In this document: in pieces, positions 54,009 through 64,000 of the stretch
Layout of the letters: each line of letters opens with the position of its first letter
Numbering within the stretch: the stretch's first letter is position 1
NCBI GenBank assembly: GCA_030686995.1
Contig: CM060680.1
Location: 84,346,259 to 84,410,258 of the forward strand
Length of the DNA stretch: 64,000 nt
Reading direction: 5' to 3'
DNA from: Artemisia argyi
Lineage: Eukaryota > Streptophyta > Magnoliopsida > Asterales > Asteraceae
Made by a program: the position numbers and the translations under genes
The notes under the pieces: model-generated
What the model was told of the DNA's origin: nothing
The model's input: the letters and a program-made list of their open reading frames with translations, nothing else
Database searches by the model: none

Positions 54009-54099
54009 AAGTGGGACAAGAACACCACCTAAAGATCGGGAAGAAGAAGCAAGTCAAGAAAAAATTGTAGGAGAAACTTGTTCAGGAGCAAGTCAATAA

Positions 54100-54497
54100 A
54101 AAAGAAGCAAAGAATCTTCATTCAAAATAACCAAGAAGACCGCATGTAGGTTCATTCCATGATTACCAAATGGTTGTTGGATGTTGATGGATGTGTGTTA
54201 CTGTTTTTGTTGGTTTTATGACATAAATAAAATGCTTATTCCATGGTTGATCATTTATCTATATAATTTGCATACAAATTACATACTTTGTAGGATAACA
54301 AAGATAAACCACTGTTAAAAAAAGTATGCAGACAATCTCATATGCAAAGAATATGAAAAATAACAAATTTAACCAAACGAAGTTGCATTAGTATAAGGAT
54401 ACAAAAGATAAGCTACTGTTAAAACAACTGTCATCCAAATACATAATTATTTAGCAACAACCTAATACAACCATATCAAAAGTTAGGAGGAAAGGTT
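54100..54497. other. Spacer, nothing recognised
   Basis: AT-rich sequence between the end of the 141-codon frame and the stop codon of the convergent small gene. Confidence 0.45.
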
Positions 54498-56268
54498 TCA
54501 TTGTTTTTTGGCTTGTTCCTTCATGAGCTCCACAAGGTACTTGTGAATGCTTGTCCACGTGAAGCGTGCCTCTTCCTTAAACACGCGTATTTCCTCACGA
54601 AGCTGAAATGTATTTTGGCAACACTGACAATGAGAGAAATGTGGTTCTGGCATTGCTGTAAGTGGTGGTTCAGGGAGACGGGTGTGATAATAAAGAGAAG
54701 ACCTCTGTACGGTTCTTTTGATACCATAAGGGCGTGTTTATGATTTTCTTGATTGTGCATTGGGGTGTATTTTTGAGTTTGATGCGAGATATTGCAACCT
54801 TACAAGGAGTTTTACTTCTCGAGGGATCTCAAGAAGTTTTGCAATCCTCCAGGCAGTGTACCTGACCGTTGTAGTGTAGTATAGGTAAATCTGGGGGATT
54901 GATCGTTCTATAGGGGAATTGTGTCGTTAGATTGAAGTGTATGTCGATTTAAGCCTAAAGATGAGGGATGATTCTTTTTTTGTAATTTTTATATGTTTTT
55001 TAAAGCAAATTAAAGATCTCGGTTTTGAAGGTAGGAGTGAATTAGTTGTTAAGCAACTAACCTAAAAACTAATTTTATAAAACAGAAATTAAAATAACAA
55101 GAAAAGTAAAAATGGTGAACTTCTTATGGTGAGAAAAGCGTGTTTACTAAGATTTTACTACTCTCTAGTTATCTTTTATTGAATTGTTGAATTGTCAGGT
55201 TGTTTGTTTTAGTTGAAGCGTTGTATTCTTTAATACCAGTCGTGGGGGTGTGCTACATTCCCCAACTCTATGAATATCAATTTCTCCTACAACCTTAAGT
55301 TAATTAAGCTATCATAGGATCATCAACATCAACTCATGCAGTAAATACAATGAGAAAACCCATAGTGCACATACGATTACATTTTTTAAGACATCAAGCT
55401 AGTTACATAAAGAAGTCAGCCAGTTTTCTTAGCCTAACGTAAAGCAACCAACTAAACAATAGACAACGCATCAATAATTAATAACCAGGTTTCATTAGAT
55501 CTAAGCAAACATAAAGGAATTTAAGATAGCATGTTAAAGAGAAGAGAAGATAAACACATAATCAAACAACACATAGACATATTGAATTATTAAAGGAATA
55601 CATAACCTCAATAAAACATGGATGAAAAGAGGCTGTAAAAGCCTTACAAGAACTACAAAATTCGTCTAGGGTTTTGGTCTCCAAAAGTGTCACACTTAAT
55701 GAATAAAAATCAAAAACTATATATAGATTTACAAAGCTGACAACGTCAGGTTATAGGTCCTAACGACGTCAGACCACCGTGTTTAGGGTTTCGTCTTGTA
55801 CAAGTAGCCCCTATGATGCCGTTACTCTTTAGATGCTGACGCCATCAACTTATGGCTGATGTCGTCCTTCTTTAACCTTTCTAAGCCGTCTCTAACAAAC
55901 TTAAAACGTAACTCCCTTCCATGAATTGCACCTGACGCCGTCAGGTTATAATCTTCCAAAGCTTTTTGAAGCGACGTGCGTAAAATCTTCCAGCTCCAAA
56001 TCTCCAAGTGACGGCATCACAAAGTGTAACGTGACGCCATCAGGCTTTATTTCTGACGATTTTTCGCGACTTTGTTGTTTTCTTCTCTTTTTCGTCCAAA
56101 AACGTCCAAAAAGCTCCAAATTCCAGAATTCACGTCCCAAGTACCTAAAATGCAAAAAGAAACGATTTGAGGCAATATTCGATCATATAAACATGATTTT
56201 GGACTTAAATGACTCCTTAAAAAGGTATCAAATAAATCCTTATCAGAGTTTGAGGATTGGGCATCCAT
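54498..56268 (-). pseudogene. Unidentified small gene, paralogue 2 (CxCC motif), split by a solo LTR
   Basis: ATG at 56268 starts MDAQSSNS, is cut by the LTR at 54780-56245, and continues to TGA at 54498. Without the LTR and one TSD copy the span is exactly 100 codons in one frame, with a single internal TAA at codon 20. The last 50 residues are HCQCCQNTF, REEIRVFKEE and a helical, charged end (YLVELMKEQAKKQ). It aligns with 44172-44393 over the CQCC and FKEE segment but has about 30 more C-terminal residues. Family not recognised. Confidence 0.5.
54780..56245 (-). mobile_element. Solo LTR related to element E, inserted in paralogue 2
   Basis: Perfect TSD GAGTT (54775-54779 and 56246-56250). 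On the minus strand it starts TGATAAGG and ends CGCATCA, and carries the same blocks as the LTR of E: an array of TGACGCCGTCA-like motifs (diverged, e.g. CTGACGCCGTCAGG, TGACGGCATCA), TATATATAG, and CCAGGCAGTGTACCTGA near the end. 1466 bp. Clearly older than E. Confidence 0.88.
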
Positions 56269-56429
56269 GGTGACTGAATTTGATGACCAATATTTATGAG
56301 ATGAGAGTTGTGGGTGTAAGTGTGGTGTGGTGAATATAAAGTGAGAGACCTTTGACTAGTTAATGAGCAGGTTTGTGATTCGTGTGTGAGAAGTTAATAA
56401 AGCCAATGACATTGCTAAGTGAATGTGTA

Positions 56430-56810
56430 GGTTGTGGTATTTATTGACTTTTAAAAGTCAACATGGGTAAATCCAAACAACCCATAAACTAGATAAAGCA
56501 TCAAAACTGGATAAGCCATTGAAAAAAAAGCGTGCATTGGGAAAGCAAATTACACACATGAATAAATAACGAATAGTGAATGGACAGGTTTTGGTATACG
56601 TTGACTTCTAAAGTCATCAAATGGGTAAATCCAAACAAAATTCTACAGCCCGCCCATAGTCTTCTACAAGCTTCCATCCAAAACATACAACACAACTTTT
56701 TATTTTATACCCTTAAATCCACCAAGACCATTCAACAGGAAACTACTTTTAGAGGAACATATGAGGTATTTGGTACATGTTGACTTTTAAAAGTCAAAAT
56801 GAATAAATAC
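56430..56810. repeat. Three dispersed palindromes TTGACTTTTAAAAGTCAA
   Basis: Perfect 18-bp palindromes at 56444-56461 and 56780-56797, and a diverged copy at about 56601-56618, in related surroundings (GGTAT...GTTGAC / ATGGGTAAATCCAAACAA). Each pairs two inverted TTGAC cores, the W-box core of WRKY factors. Confidence 0.7.
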
Positions 56811-57277
56811 AATCACCCACGCATATGCAAATGCACAAGCAAAATGCTTAAGCAAAAGGATATGGAAAATGAAAAATGCTTAACCAAACCAATTACATAA
56901 ACATGTCTTACATAGATTAACTAAATTGTCTTAAAATATCGTATTACATTCAAAAAGGACAACACAAAAGAGGAACATTATCTTGCATTTAGTTTTTCTT
57001 TTTGGAATGCAATGAACAACACTTAGAACCTCTTTTGGGAGCTGTTTTTTTCAACTTTGCTCTTAGGCCAAGGATACAACTGGTTACACTCAGAGGCATT
57101 ACCTTCATCTGCTCACTGGTACCCTTATCTGGCCTTGCCTTCCTCTGTTTATAATCAGCTTCCTTCCTCTGGTCACTGGTACCCTCAATAACATCTATAA
57201 GGTAGAAAGACATTCCAAACATAGTATTTAAATCAATAACAATATCTAAATCAATAATATTCACTTCCAAGAGCAGT

Positions 57278-58367
57278 ATATGGAAATCGTGGAGGGGGGT
57301 GAATACATTTTCCATTTAAAATCTTAAAACGTTTTGTATCAAATTATCGATTAAGTTAAACTCAACATGAGAAGTGTGAATAATACATCTAAATCCATTA
57401 GACCATATCATATAATTATACACACAATTACAATATTAACTATAATCCATAGCACAATCAACATCAAAACAATATAAGCAACAACTAACACACACATGCA
57501 AGGATAAATATAAAGCTATAAATGCGAGAATAAATGAAAAGAGATAAGAGAAAGGAAATGCTAACCGGACACGATGATTTATAGTGATTTGATCACGAAG
57601 CACCTCTTCGCCCTACTCTATTCCCCGAGTACCCAACTCAAGAGTTCACAACAATACTTAACAAGCTCCCTTTAGGCGGAGAAAACCATACACACCTTTG
57701 CTTACACCAATTTACGACACTAAGTAAAATGTCAAGTCCTAATGCTAGCTAGGACCAAACTCACGACATGACTTCGATCACTACACAACTTCTATGACGA
57801 CATCACTAATGTACACGCCTTCACTCCTTATTGATCACACCACACCAATCACAACTTAGCACGACTTCACAACTTCAACACCTTCATGACTATACACACC
57901 ACTACTAAACTGCACGACTTCACATCACTTCTTACACACCTCTTCTTACACACCTATAGACTCACTACTAAGTAAGATCATCTTGATCTACTTATTACAT
58001 ATACTTACATAACTTACTTCTACAACTTCACATCAATACAAACTAGACTCAAATACTTCTTTGACTTGATGATAAGAAGTATTCTTTTCTTGCACTTGAG
58101 AAATTAAGCTTGAATCACTTGGAAACAAAGTTTTATGATTTTAAATGATCAAAGGATTTAGAAGGATGTATGGGATAGATTTAAACAGAAAGTTGGGAGT
58201 GCAAAAGGTTAGAAAAAATGCCAGGAAACAGTCCAGTATTTATAGGCAAGCTGAGGAGTTGAGGAGCGGGGCCGATCCCCTTAAACTTTAGGGGGCCACC
58301 CTATATTTAAGGGGGGGGGGGGGGGCGCCCTATTTTTTGACACTCCTCTTTTTGTCTTTACTTGGGG

Positions 58368-58410
<43 letters not shown>

Positions 58411-58802
58411 AAAATTCAAGCCGTTTTTAGGTAGAAAATTTGAATTCAAAATATTTATTTTGAATAAAACATTTCTTATAAATACAAAAACGTTTTGTAT
58501 AAGTTTAAAAAATTTTGTCCCATTTTATAAAAAATGTAAGGTTTGTAAAAATAAAATTCCTTTGATCATTCAACAAAATAAAGTTTGTTTGTTCATACCT
58601 TAAGTGATTAATCATTGGATGCAAACTTATTTGTTGTTGAAGCATACTTGAGATGTCGAGAGATGTTGTCGTATGAATGGATAGATGATTTGTGATCACG
58701 AGTAACTTAAGCACTTTATATTATGTGTTGTAACTTACATCTTTGTCATCATCAAAACATGAAGAGGATGTTTAGATTAAATATCGTAATATTTATGCCA
58801 AC
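57278..58802 (-). mobile_element. Solo LTR G, relative of element A, in an intron of the unidentified gene
   Basis: TSD GCAGT (57273-57277 and 58803-58807). On the minus strand it follows the element A LTR in order: a degenerate GTTGGCATAAAT start, the GC-rich block with AAGGGG and GGGGATCGG words (about 58265-58325), TATAAATAC, the GGTTTTCTCCGCC and GGGAATAGAGTAGGGCGAAG blocks, and a CACCCCCCTCCACG end. 1525 bp and well diverged. Contains a 15-G run (58311-58325) and a 38-T run (58372-58409). Confidence 0.8.
58311..58409. repeat. Poly(G) and poly(T) runs in solo LTR G
   Basis: 15 G at 58311-58325 within the promoter block and 38 T at 58372-58409. Confidence 0.93.
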
Positions 58803-59460
58803 GCAGTATTTAAATCAATAACATCTATAAGGTAGAAAGACATTCCAAACACCTCTTTAAGAGCTCGAGTATATTTACCTTGTAGCGTTTCCTTCTTTCT
58901 GCTGATAAATAGCTCATCAAGAAGATCTGCATTCACTTTTGCCTTTCCCTTATCATCTGTAACGAGAGCTAAAATGAAATAAATAAGACTTATTTGCTTT
59001 TTCAAACACCCTTTTAAGAGGTTGAATACTTTTACCTTTTATTTCAAACTTTGTCCTCATAAAATGCTCATCAAGAAATTCATCTACATTTTCCTCTATG
59101 ATGGTTTTGTATGGCCCATATCTTGCTTTCATCTGCTCCAATAATTCATCATTAAAGGAATTACCCAGGTTAGACCATAATTCTTCATTATCCGCCAAAC
59201 ATTGAATCAATTTAATCCCAACCTTGGATTTTTGCCCTGTATAACAAATGTTTAAGATTTGCAATAATGTTTTTTATACGATCACAAAAGCTCTCCGCAT
59301 TTTCATTGTCATCTATAAAGATAGCCAACATGAAGAGATATAATCACTTATACAGAATGAAACATGAAACAAGACTATACATGTTAACCATTCACCAAGA
59401 TTAGTTGTGATCACTTAACACAAGCAACTACACACTACTGTTAACCACTCACAGTCAAAT

Positions 59461-59657
59461 ATAACTACTTAAATCAAACTAAGCCAATTTTTAACACATA
59501 AAGGAACTAAATAAACAACATAAATTACTTGAAAGTGCTATGAAACAAAAAATTACAAAGTCACTCAATACTACTTTTTGGCATCACTAACAGTTAAATA
59601 TAATTACCAAAATCAAACTAAGCCAATTTTTAACACATAAAGAAACTAAATAAATGA
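59461..59657. repeat. Local direct duplication left of F-
   Basis: AATCAAACTAAGCCAATTTT plus AACACATAAAG-AACTAAATAAA occurs at about 59471-59520 and 59607-59657, about 136 bp apart. The second copy ends exactly where F- begins. Confidence 0.7.
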
Positions 59658-62600
59658 TGCGTGTTGTGTCACGTTGTAGTATAGACGTGTTTATGCCTTA
59701 TCAAGTTTTAAATTTATATTTTGCTGACTTATCCTATAACACACACACTAACGAGCAGTGTGCCCGATAAATATGTAGATGGTGGTAAGCAGAGTGTTGA
59801 TCACTAAGAGTGTAACGTAATATCTAGTTAGTCTAATCAGTATTTTAATTCCTAAGTTAGTTTTACAACCTAATCTAACGCAAAGGGGTGTTTATTCAGA
59901 TAGACTAGCACGATTTGGTTAAATTAACTAAAACTATAAAATATAACTAATGAGATAGAATTACAACGAATGGAAAACACATAAACAAATAGATAATAGA
60001 TACAGATAAGAAGGTCTGACTAATGATTAAGTAGCTTGACACTTGTTTTATTGCTATTTTTATATGATGAGTATCGTAATCTAATTTGTCTCGTTGGATC
60101 TTAAGTATAGGTGAGTAAACCCTTAATGATTACTTATGCTTAAGAATTAATTTACTAACGTATTAGGCTAGTGAACTAATCGTGGGAGGAGGTATGGCAG
60201 CCCCGAACAAGCCACTGATAGGCACAGAGGTTATCAATGCACATATAAAAGGAACCAAAAAAACATCATTTAAACTTTAATCGATGGGAAAGCAATTTTA
60301 AGAGGAGAAATATGGCGGTCACAAGCCCATCAATCTTGATGGATTAAAGCTTACTATTACAATAAAACAAAACTACTTAATTGAGTTAAATTGCAAGCAG
60401 AACCTTTTTACTGCTCTACGATCTTCAATGTGGTGTGTCCTGTGTTGCCTTTTCATTGTTCTTCTTCTCCTTAGGGTTTATGTTGCAGCTTCTCTAGGTT
60501 TTGGTACCCGAAATTCGGCTGTATCTTAGGGTATTTATAGTATCTGTCTGAGGGATCGATGCGGTGCATCTACTAAGTAGATGTGGCTTATCTAGGTAAC
60601 TTCGCGTGGGGTCCAAGATTAATATATTCTGGAATATTCGTACACCGTTGTTGATATAAATAATGTTTAAAAACGTTATTAATATTTCTCAATAACTCTA
60701 TGTTTTGATAATTGATTGGTTCCGAACGGTCAACTAAATTGACCAGGTGATGGTCAACCAAGTCAAACGTCAAAAACCAACTAACCAAGGAGTTTAGGGA
60801 ATCCCCGGGTCATTATGTCCCGACGAGGCGTGCAATTGTATTTGTGAACATTTTAAATGATCGGGTGATTAATCAGGAAGGTCAGGAATTTGATTATTAT
60901 GGTTACACTACGAGATTATGATGGAAAATGACTTAGAAACACTTTATTAACAATAACTGATTATCAGATTACCTAAAAACGCAATTTACCCTAAAAACGC
61001 GCGTTTGAGTTTAAAATAAACGCGAATGCGCAAATAAAAAAGTGAAACGGGAGTAAACAAAGTCCTATGAACGTGAAAATTATATTTTTACAATCCTAAT
61101 GTTATCAGAAAATTTTTGGAAAATTAAAATTATTTTTACAACTATTTAATTAATTACTATTAATTAATTACTAATTATTAATTACTTTTTAATTAACTAA
61201 ATTATCCTAAATTACAAATAATTATGAAAATTGACTAGAAAAATGAAAATTAAATTTAAAAAAATCTAAAATATTACAAAGCTAATTTTAAAATAGAAAG
61301 ACTATTTTTCTTACTTTTTAATTAATTATTAATAATTAAAAACTAATTATTTAATTGATTTAAATTAAACTAAATTATAAAAAATACTAAATGATTAAGG
61401 ATAAATCTGAAAAAATTCCTAAAAATCTATTATGATAACAGAAGCCTAAGAAAAATTTAAAAACAGTTGTTGCTTATAAATAAGCAAAAAATAAGCCAAA
61501 ATGGCTTAAATAGAAGCTATCACTTTGATTTTTTTTTTGTCTTTTTCTATTTTTGATTTTTCACAACTAATAAACTACTGTTATTACACAACTTTTATAA
61601 AGGAACTTGTTATGAAACTCAAAAATAAGCCATTGATGAGCTTATCTTCTTGACAGCTTATTGATTATGGAATTTTGATGAAGCACAAGATGCAAACAAG
61701 CTATACTACTGGCCTAAGGTGCAAATTAAGCTAAACAAGATTGGAATAAACTTGAATTGAGCAAGAAAATGAGGAAGTATCAACTGAATAAGCTAAATCT
61801 AACCAATAAGCAATCCTAAGTCCAATCAGGCCCAAACAGCCCTCAAGGGCTCACTTGCAGCCCCTTGGTGGGACCCACAGACATGCACAAAGGTCCTAGG
61901 GGGGGTTGATCCAATAAGCCACTCTGGGTGGCTTCTCAGAAAGCTAAGGCTTAAGTCTTGAAGCTCAAAGATGAGCTTGTGAAGAGCTTGTGAAACTTGC
62001 TCAATCACACAGATGATATGGTCTTTTCAGCTAAAAGAAACAAGTTGCAGGCCACCAATATCCTTATCTTACAAGCTTTGAAGCCTGAGAGAAGCTTGGA
62101 ACCAATGAGATTGGTAGCTGAGCTTTAAGAAAAACTCACAAGCTCAAGAAATGCTCAAGAGGTGGGCTCTCAAGGAGCCTATGAACACCCCCTGAATGCA
62201 CAGATGGTGCAGGGCAACAAGCTTGGGTAAGGGCTAATTTGGGCACAAATTTAGCAGGAAATCAATAAGCAAAAGTTACAAATGCCCCTTATAACATAAT
62301 CCAACCCAAATTAATAAATCACACAAGCATATACAAGCTTGTGGCACTCAACAGTTAAGTGTTTTAAATAAAAATGATTTTTGGTGCAAGCTAAAAGCTG
62401 ACAAATAAGCTCATAAGCTGGAACAGAAGAATAAATTTGCTAAACACAATCTCAGTCACATGCAGACATCACAACATCAACAATTACACAGCTCAAATCC
62501 AAGGAATTACAAGAATCAAACAAGCTCAAGAAATGCTGAGTTCAGACAGCCTGCAGTTCTCAAAGTGCTTAAGAGAGTGCTTGTTATTAAGCACTAGATT

Positions 62601-64000
62601 GACAATAAGCACAAACTATAAACTAATCCAAGAACATGACCTGGGGAGCTATCTAGAACTACAAATTTCACACCCTAAATCCTACTAATGAACAATCTAC
62701 AACTCTTTGAATACTTGCAAAAACTGAGATGCAGGGGAATTGCGTGGTCAGATGAGCAGCTTTGGACTCAATTTTAAGTGATCAAATGATCTTCAAAATG
62801 CAAGTTTCTTTTTGACTTAGGCAAACAAGCTACCATAGTTTACAAGACCACAAAAACTTTGGAATTTCAATAAGTAATGACCCCTGGAAGTTGATTGGAA
62901 GTCTGACCTATATCTTGGTATGCAGGTTTGACTTTTGTAATTTTTTGAGCACAAGTTTGACTTTAATGAACTTCCAAGAGTCCTAAGTTACTAATTAAGT
63001 TGTTACAAGGTAAAATGAAGCTGATTTAAATAATCTAAACAACTAATGACTAAAATCTAAGGTTATGATTCCAAAAAAAACTAACAGTCAAAAGATTTGT
63101 GAGTTATAAACCTAATTTTGACTTTTGCTTCAAAAACGACTAACCAAAGCCTGTTTTTGACTCACTGATACTCTAATAACACTCTGCAAGCAGTTCCTTA
63201 TACTTAACAACACAACTGCCACCAAACAAAACTTGATCCAAACACCCTCTTAAGTACAGTTATAAGGGCTGCTTAAACATGTCAAGCCACTACTAAACTA
63301 ACATACACTAATACTAAACAAGCATAATTAATCATTAATAAACACTGAGCAACAACAATAACTGATAAGAGATTATGCAAGGAAAAATTATGAAAATTCT
63401 TACTAGGAGGTCCAAAGCATAGAACAGACAAGAACCAGAACCAAGTTTATAATCCTATGCTCCCCTGAGCTCTAAACCTTACTTCATGCACCCTATGATC
63501 TGCTTCATTGCCCTTAAACCACCATTTTTTTATTTTTGTGTTATTTTCTTGAATTTTCCTTTTTTTTCCTTTTTTTCTTTTTTCTTTTCTGAGTTTGTTT
63601 TTCTTTCTTTTGATTCACATATTTTTCACAAACTTACACTAATCAACTGAGATAACTTTTGTAACAATTGAAGACAATTCTGAGAAACTTAAAATTATAT
63701 AAAACTGAAACTGAAATACAAGATTTTCATTAGAAACTGAGACAATTCATTAACTTTTAAAAATTCATTACAATATTAAAACTAAAACTAAGGAAAAGAT
63801 TAAGACATGCCCTCAGGCTTACATTGGACATATATAAATACTAAAAAAAATACATAAAGAACTTGAACCAGGGGAACTTTTTCCTTTTCTCCTCTTTGTC
63901 TTCTGCTTTTTGTTATTTTTGTACCCTTGGAAACATCCCAACCATTGAATTGCTGCTTCCTTCATCTCACCCATTGATTCCTTTTAAGTACCAATTGCAG
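59658..64000 (-). repeat. Repeat F-: long LTR-like repeat, inverted relative to F+
   Basis: On the minus strand it ends in CACGCATCA-like sequence (TGATGCGTG on the plus strand at 59658), has a TATA box CTATAAATAC (60531-60540) and a following leader with GAAGCTGCAACATAAACCCTAAGG, as in plant gypsy LTRs. About 60715-60830 shares CCTCGTCGGGACATAATGACCC and GACCATCACCTGGTCAA with F+. The stretch 61460-62450 is rich in AAGCTTA-type words, as F+ is. No coding frame. The start lies beyond the window. Confidence 0.5.
60651..60714 (+). repeat. Short match to the start of the element A LTR, embedded in F-
   Basis: TGTTGATATAAATAATGTTT, AAAAACGTTATTAATAT and AACTCTATGTTTTGATAAT match the first 65 bp of the element A LTR in order; similarity stops at 60714. 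Confidence 0.6.

Larger units (their letters stand above)
44667..54099 (+). pseudogene. Unidentified 141-codon reading frame split by element D
   Basis: 44667-45006 reads MAHYSSKQMKRNNMDG..., includes RCISCY and KARLPRGES, then a Gly-rich stretch, and is cut by D. After the TSD, 54014-54099 continues in the same frame (GTRTPPKDREEEASQEKI...) to TAA at 54097-54099. Counting one TSD copy, the total is exactly 142 codons with the stop. A frame that is open on both sides of the insertion suggests real coding sequence. The RCxxC...KAxLP plus Gly-rich layout weakly recalls the zinc-knuckle tail of plant MULE transposases. Low confidence on identity. Confidence 0.45.
56989..59312 (-). pseudogene. 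Unidentified multi-exon gene, probably decaying
   Basis: Exons with GT-AG borders and matching phase 1: 59036-59236 (GIKLIQCLADNEELWSN, EQMKARYGPYKTIIEENVDE), 58879-58956 (DDKGKAKVNADLLDELFISR) and 57103-57194 or on to the stop at 56989 (EGTSDQRKEADYKQRKARPD, then a basic KKTAPKRGSKCC end). An acceptor-like site at 59313 opens a further frame (DDNENAESFCDRIKNIIANL) that runs into the first exon in another frame, so a frameshift or missing exon is likely. The intron between the last two exons holds solo LTR G. Family not recognised; possibly a nuclear, charged, helical protein. Confidence 0.5.

Noticed and set aside
62437..62688. 83-codon frame in F-
   Set aside because: Lies in the AGCTTA-rich non-coding repeat and shows no recognisable protein feature.

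Overview
This is a nuclear window from a flowering plant, very probably a eudicot of the daisy family (Asteraceae). The evidence is intron-split coding sequence, strong AT richness, nested LTR retrotransposons, and an element-encoded ORF of a type I recall from Asteraceae genome annotations. The family call is inference and I cannot name a species. Only one well-known host gene is visible: the first five exons of chloroplast EPSP synthase on the minus strand (567-4657). Its last exons lie left of the window. A short tRNA-type SINE sits in its first intron.

The rest is mostly a stack of transposable elements, several bounded by perfect 5-bp target-site duplications (TSDs). Element C (5281-15714, minus strand) is a non-autonomous copia-like element. 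Its right LTR is interrupted by element A (7166-14816, plus strand), a non-autonomous Sirevirus-like copia element. A keeps a broken gag, has lost pol, and carries a 323-codon Ser/Pro-rich ORF behind an internal copy of its own LTR promoter block. A long non-coding repeat follows (F+, 15864-19906), related to an inverted copy at the right end (F-, 59658-64000).

Element B (19907-43634) is a Sirevirus-like copia element with gag, pol and an env-like region. Its reverse transcriptase is split by element E (25848-32305), a young non-autonomous Athila-like gypsy element with one intact 340-codon ORF. Its env-like region is split by H (35570-40593), a 5-kb solo LTR that itself holds a 767-bp hAT-type MITE.

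Right of B is a region of small unidentified host-like genes. Two tandem paralogues with a CxCC motif lie at 44172-44393 and 54498-56268; the second is split by a solo LTR. A 141-codon plus-strand reading frame (44667-54099) is split by element D (45007-54008), a gypsy element with 3.4-kb LTRs and almost no coding capacity. An unidentified multi-exon minus-strand gene (about 56989-59312) has another solo LTR in an intron. The window ends in F-.

The most unusual items are the internal promoter block plus private ORF of element A, the intact ORF with a degenerate retropepsin active site in element E, and the two host-like reading frames that become continuous again when an inserted element is ignored. 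I saw no rRNA genes, functional tRNA genes, CRISPR arrays or bacterial features.
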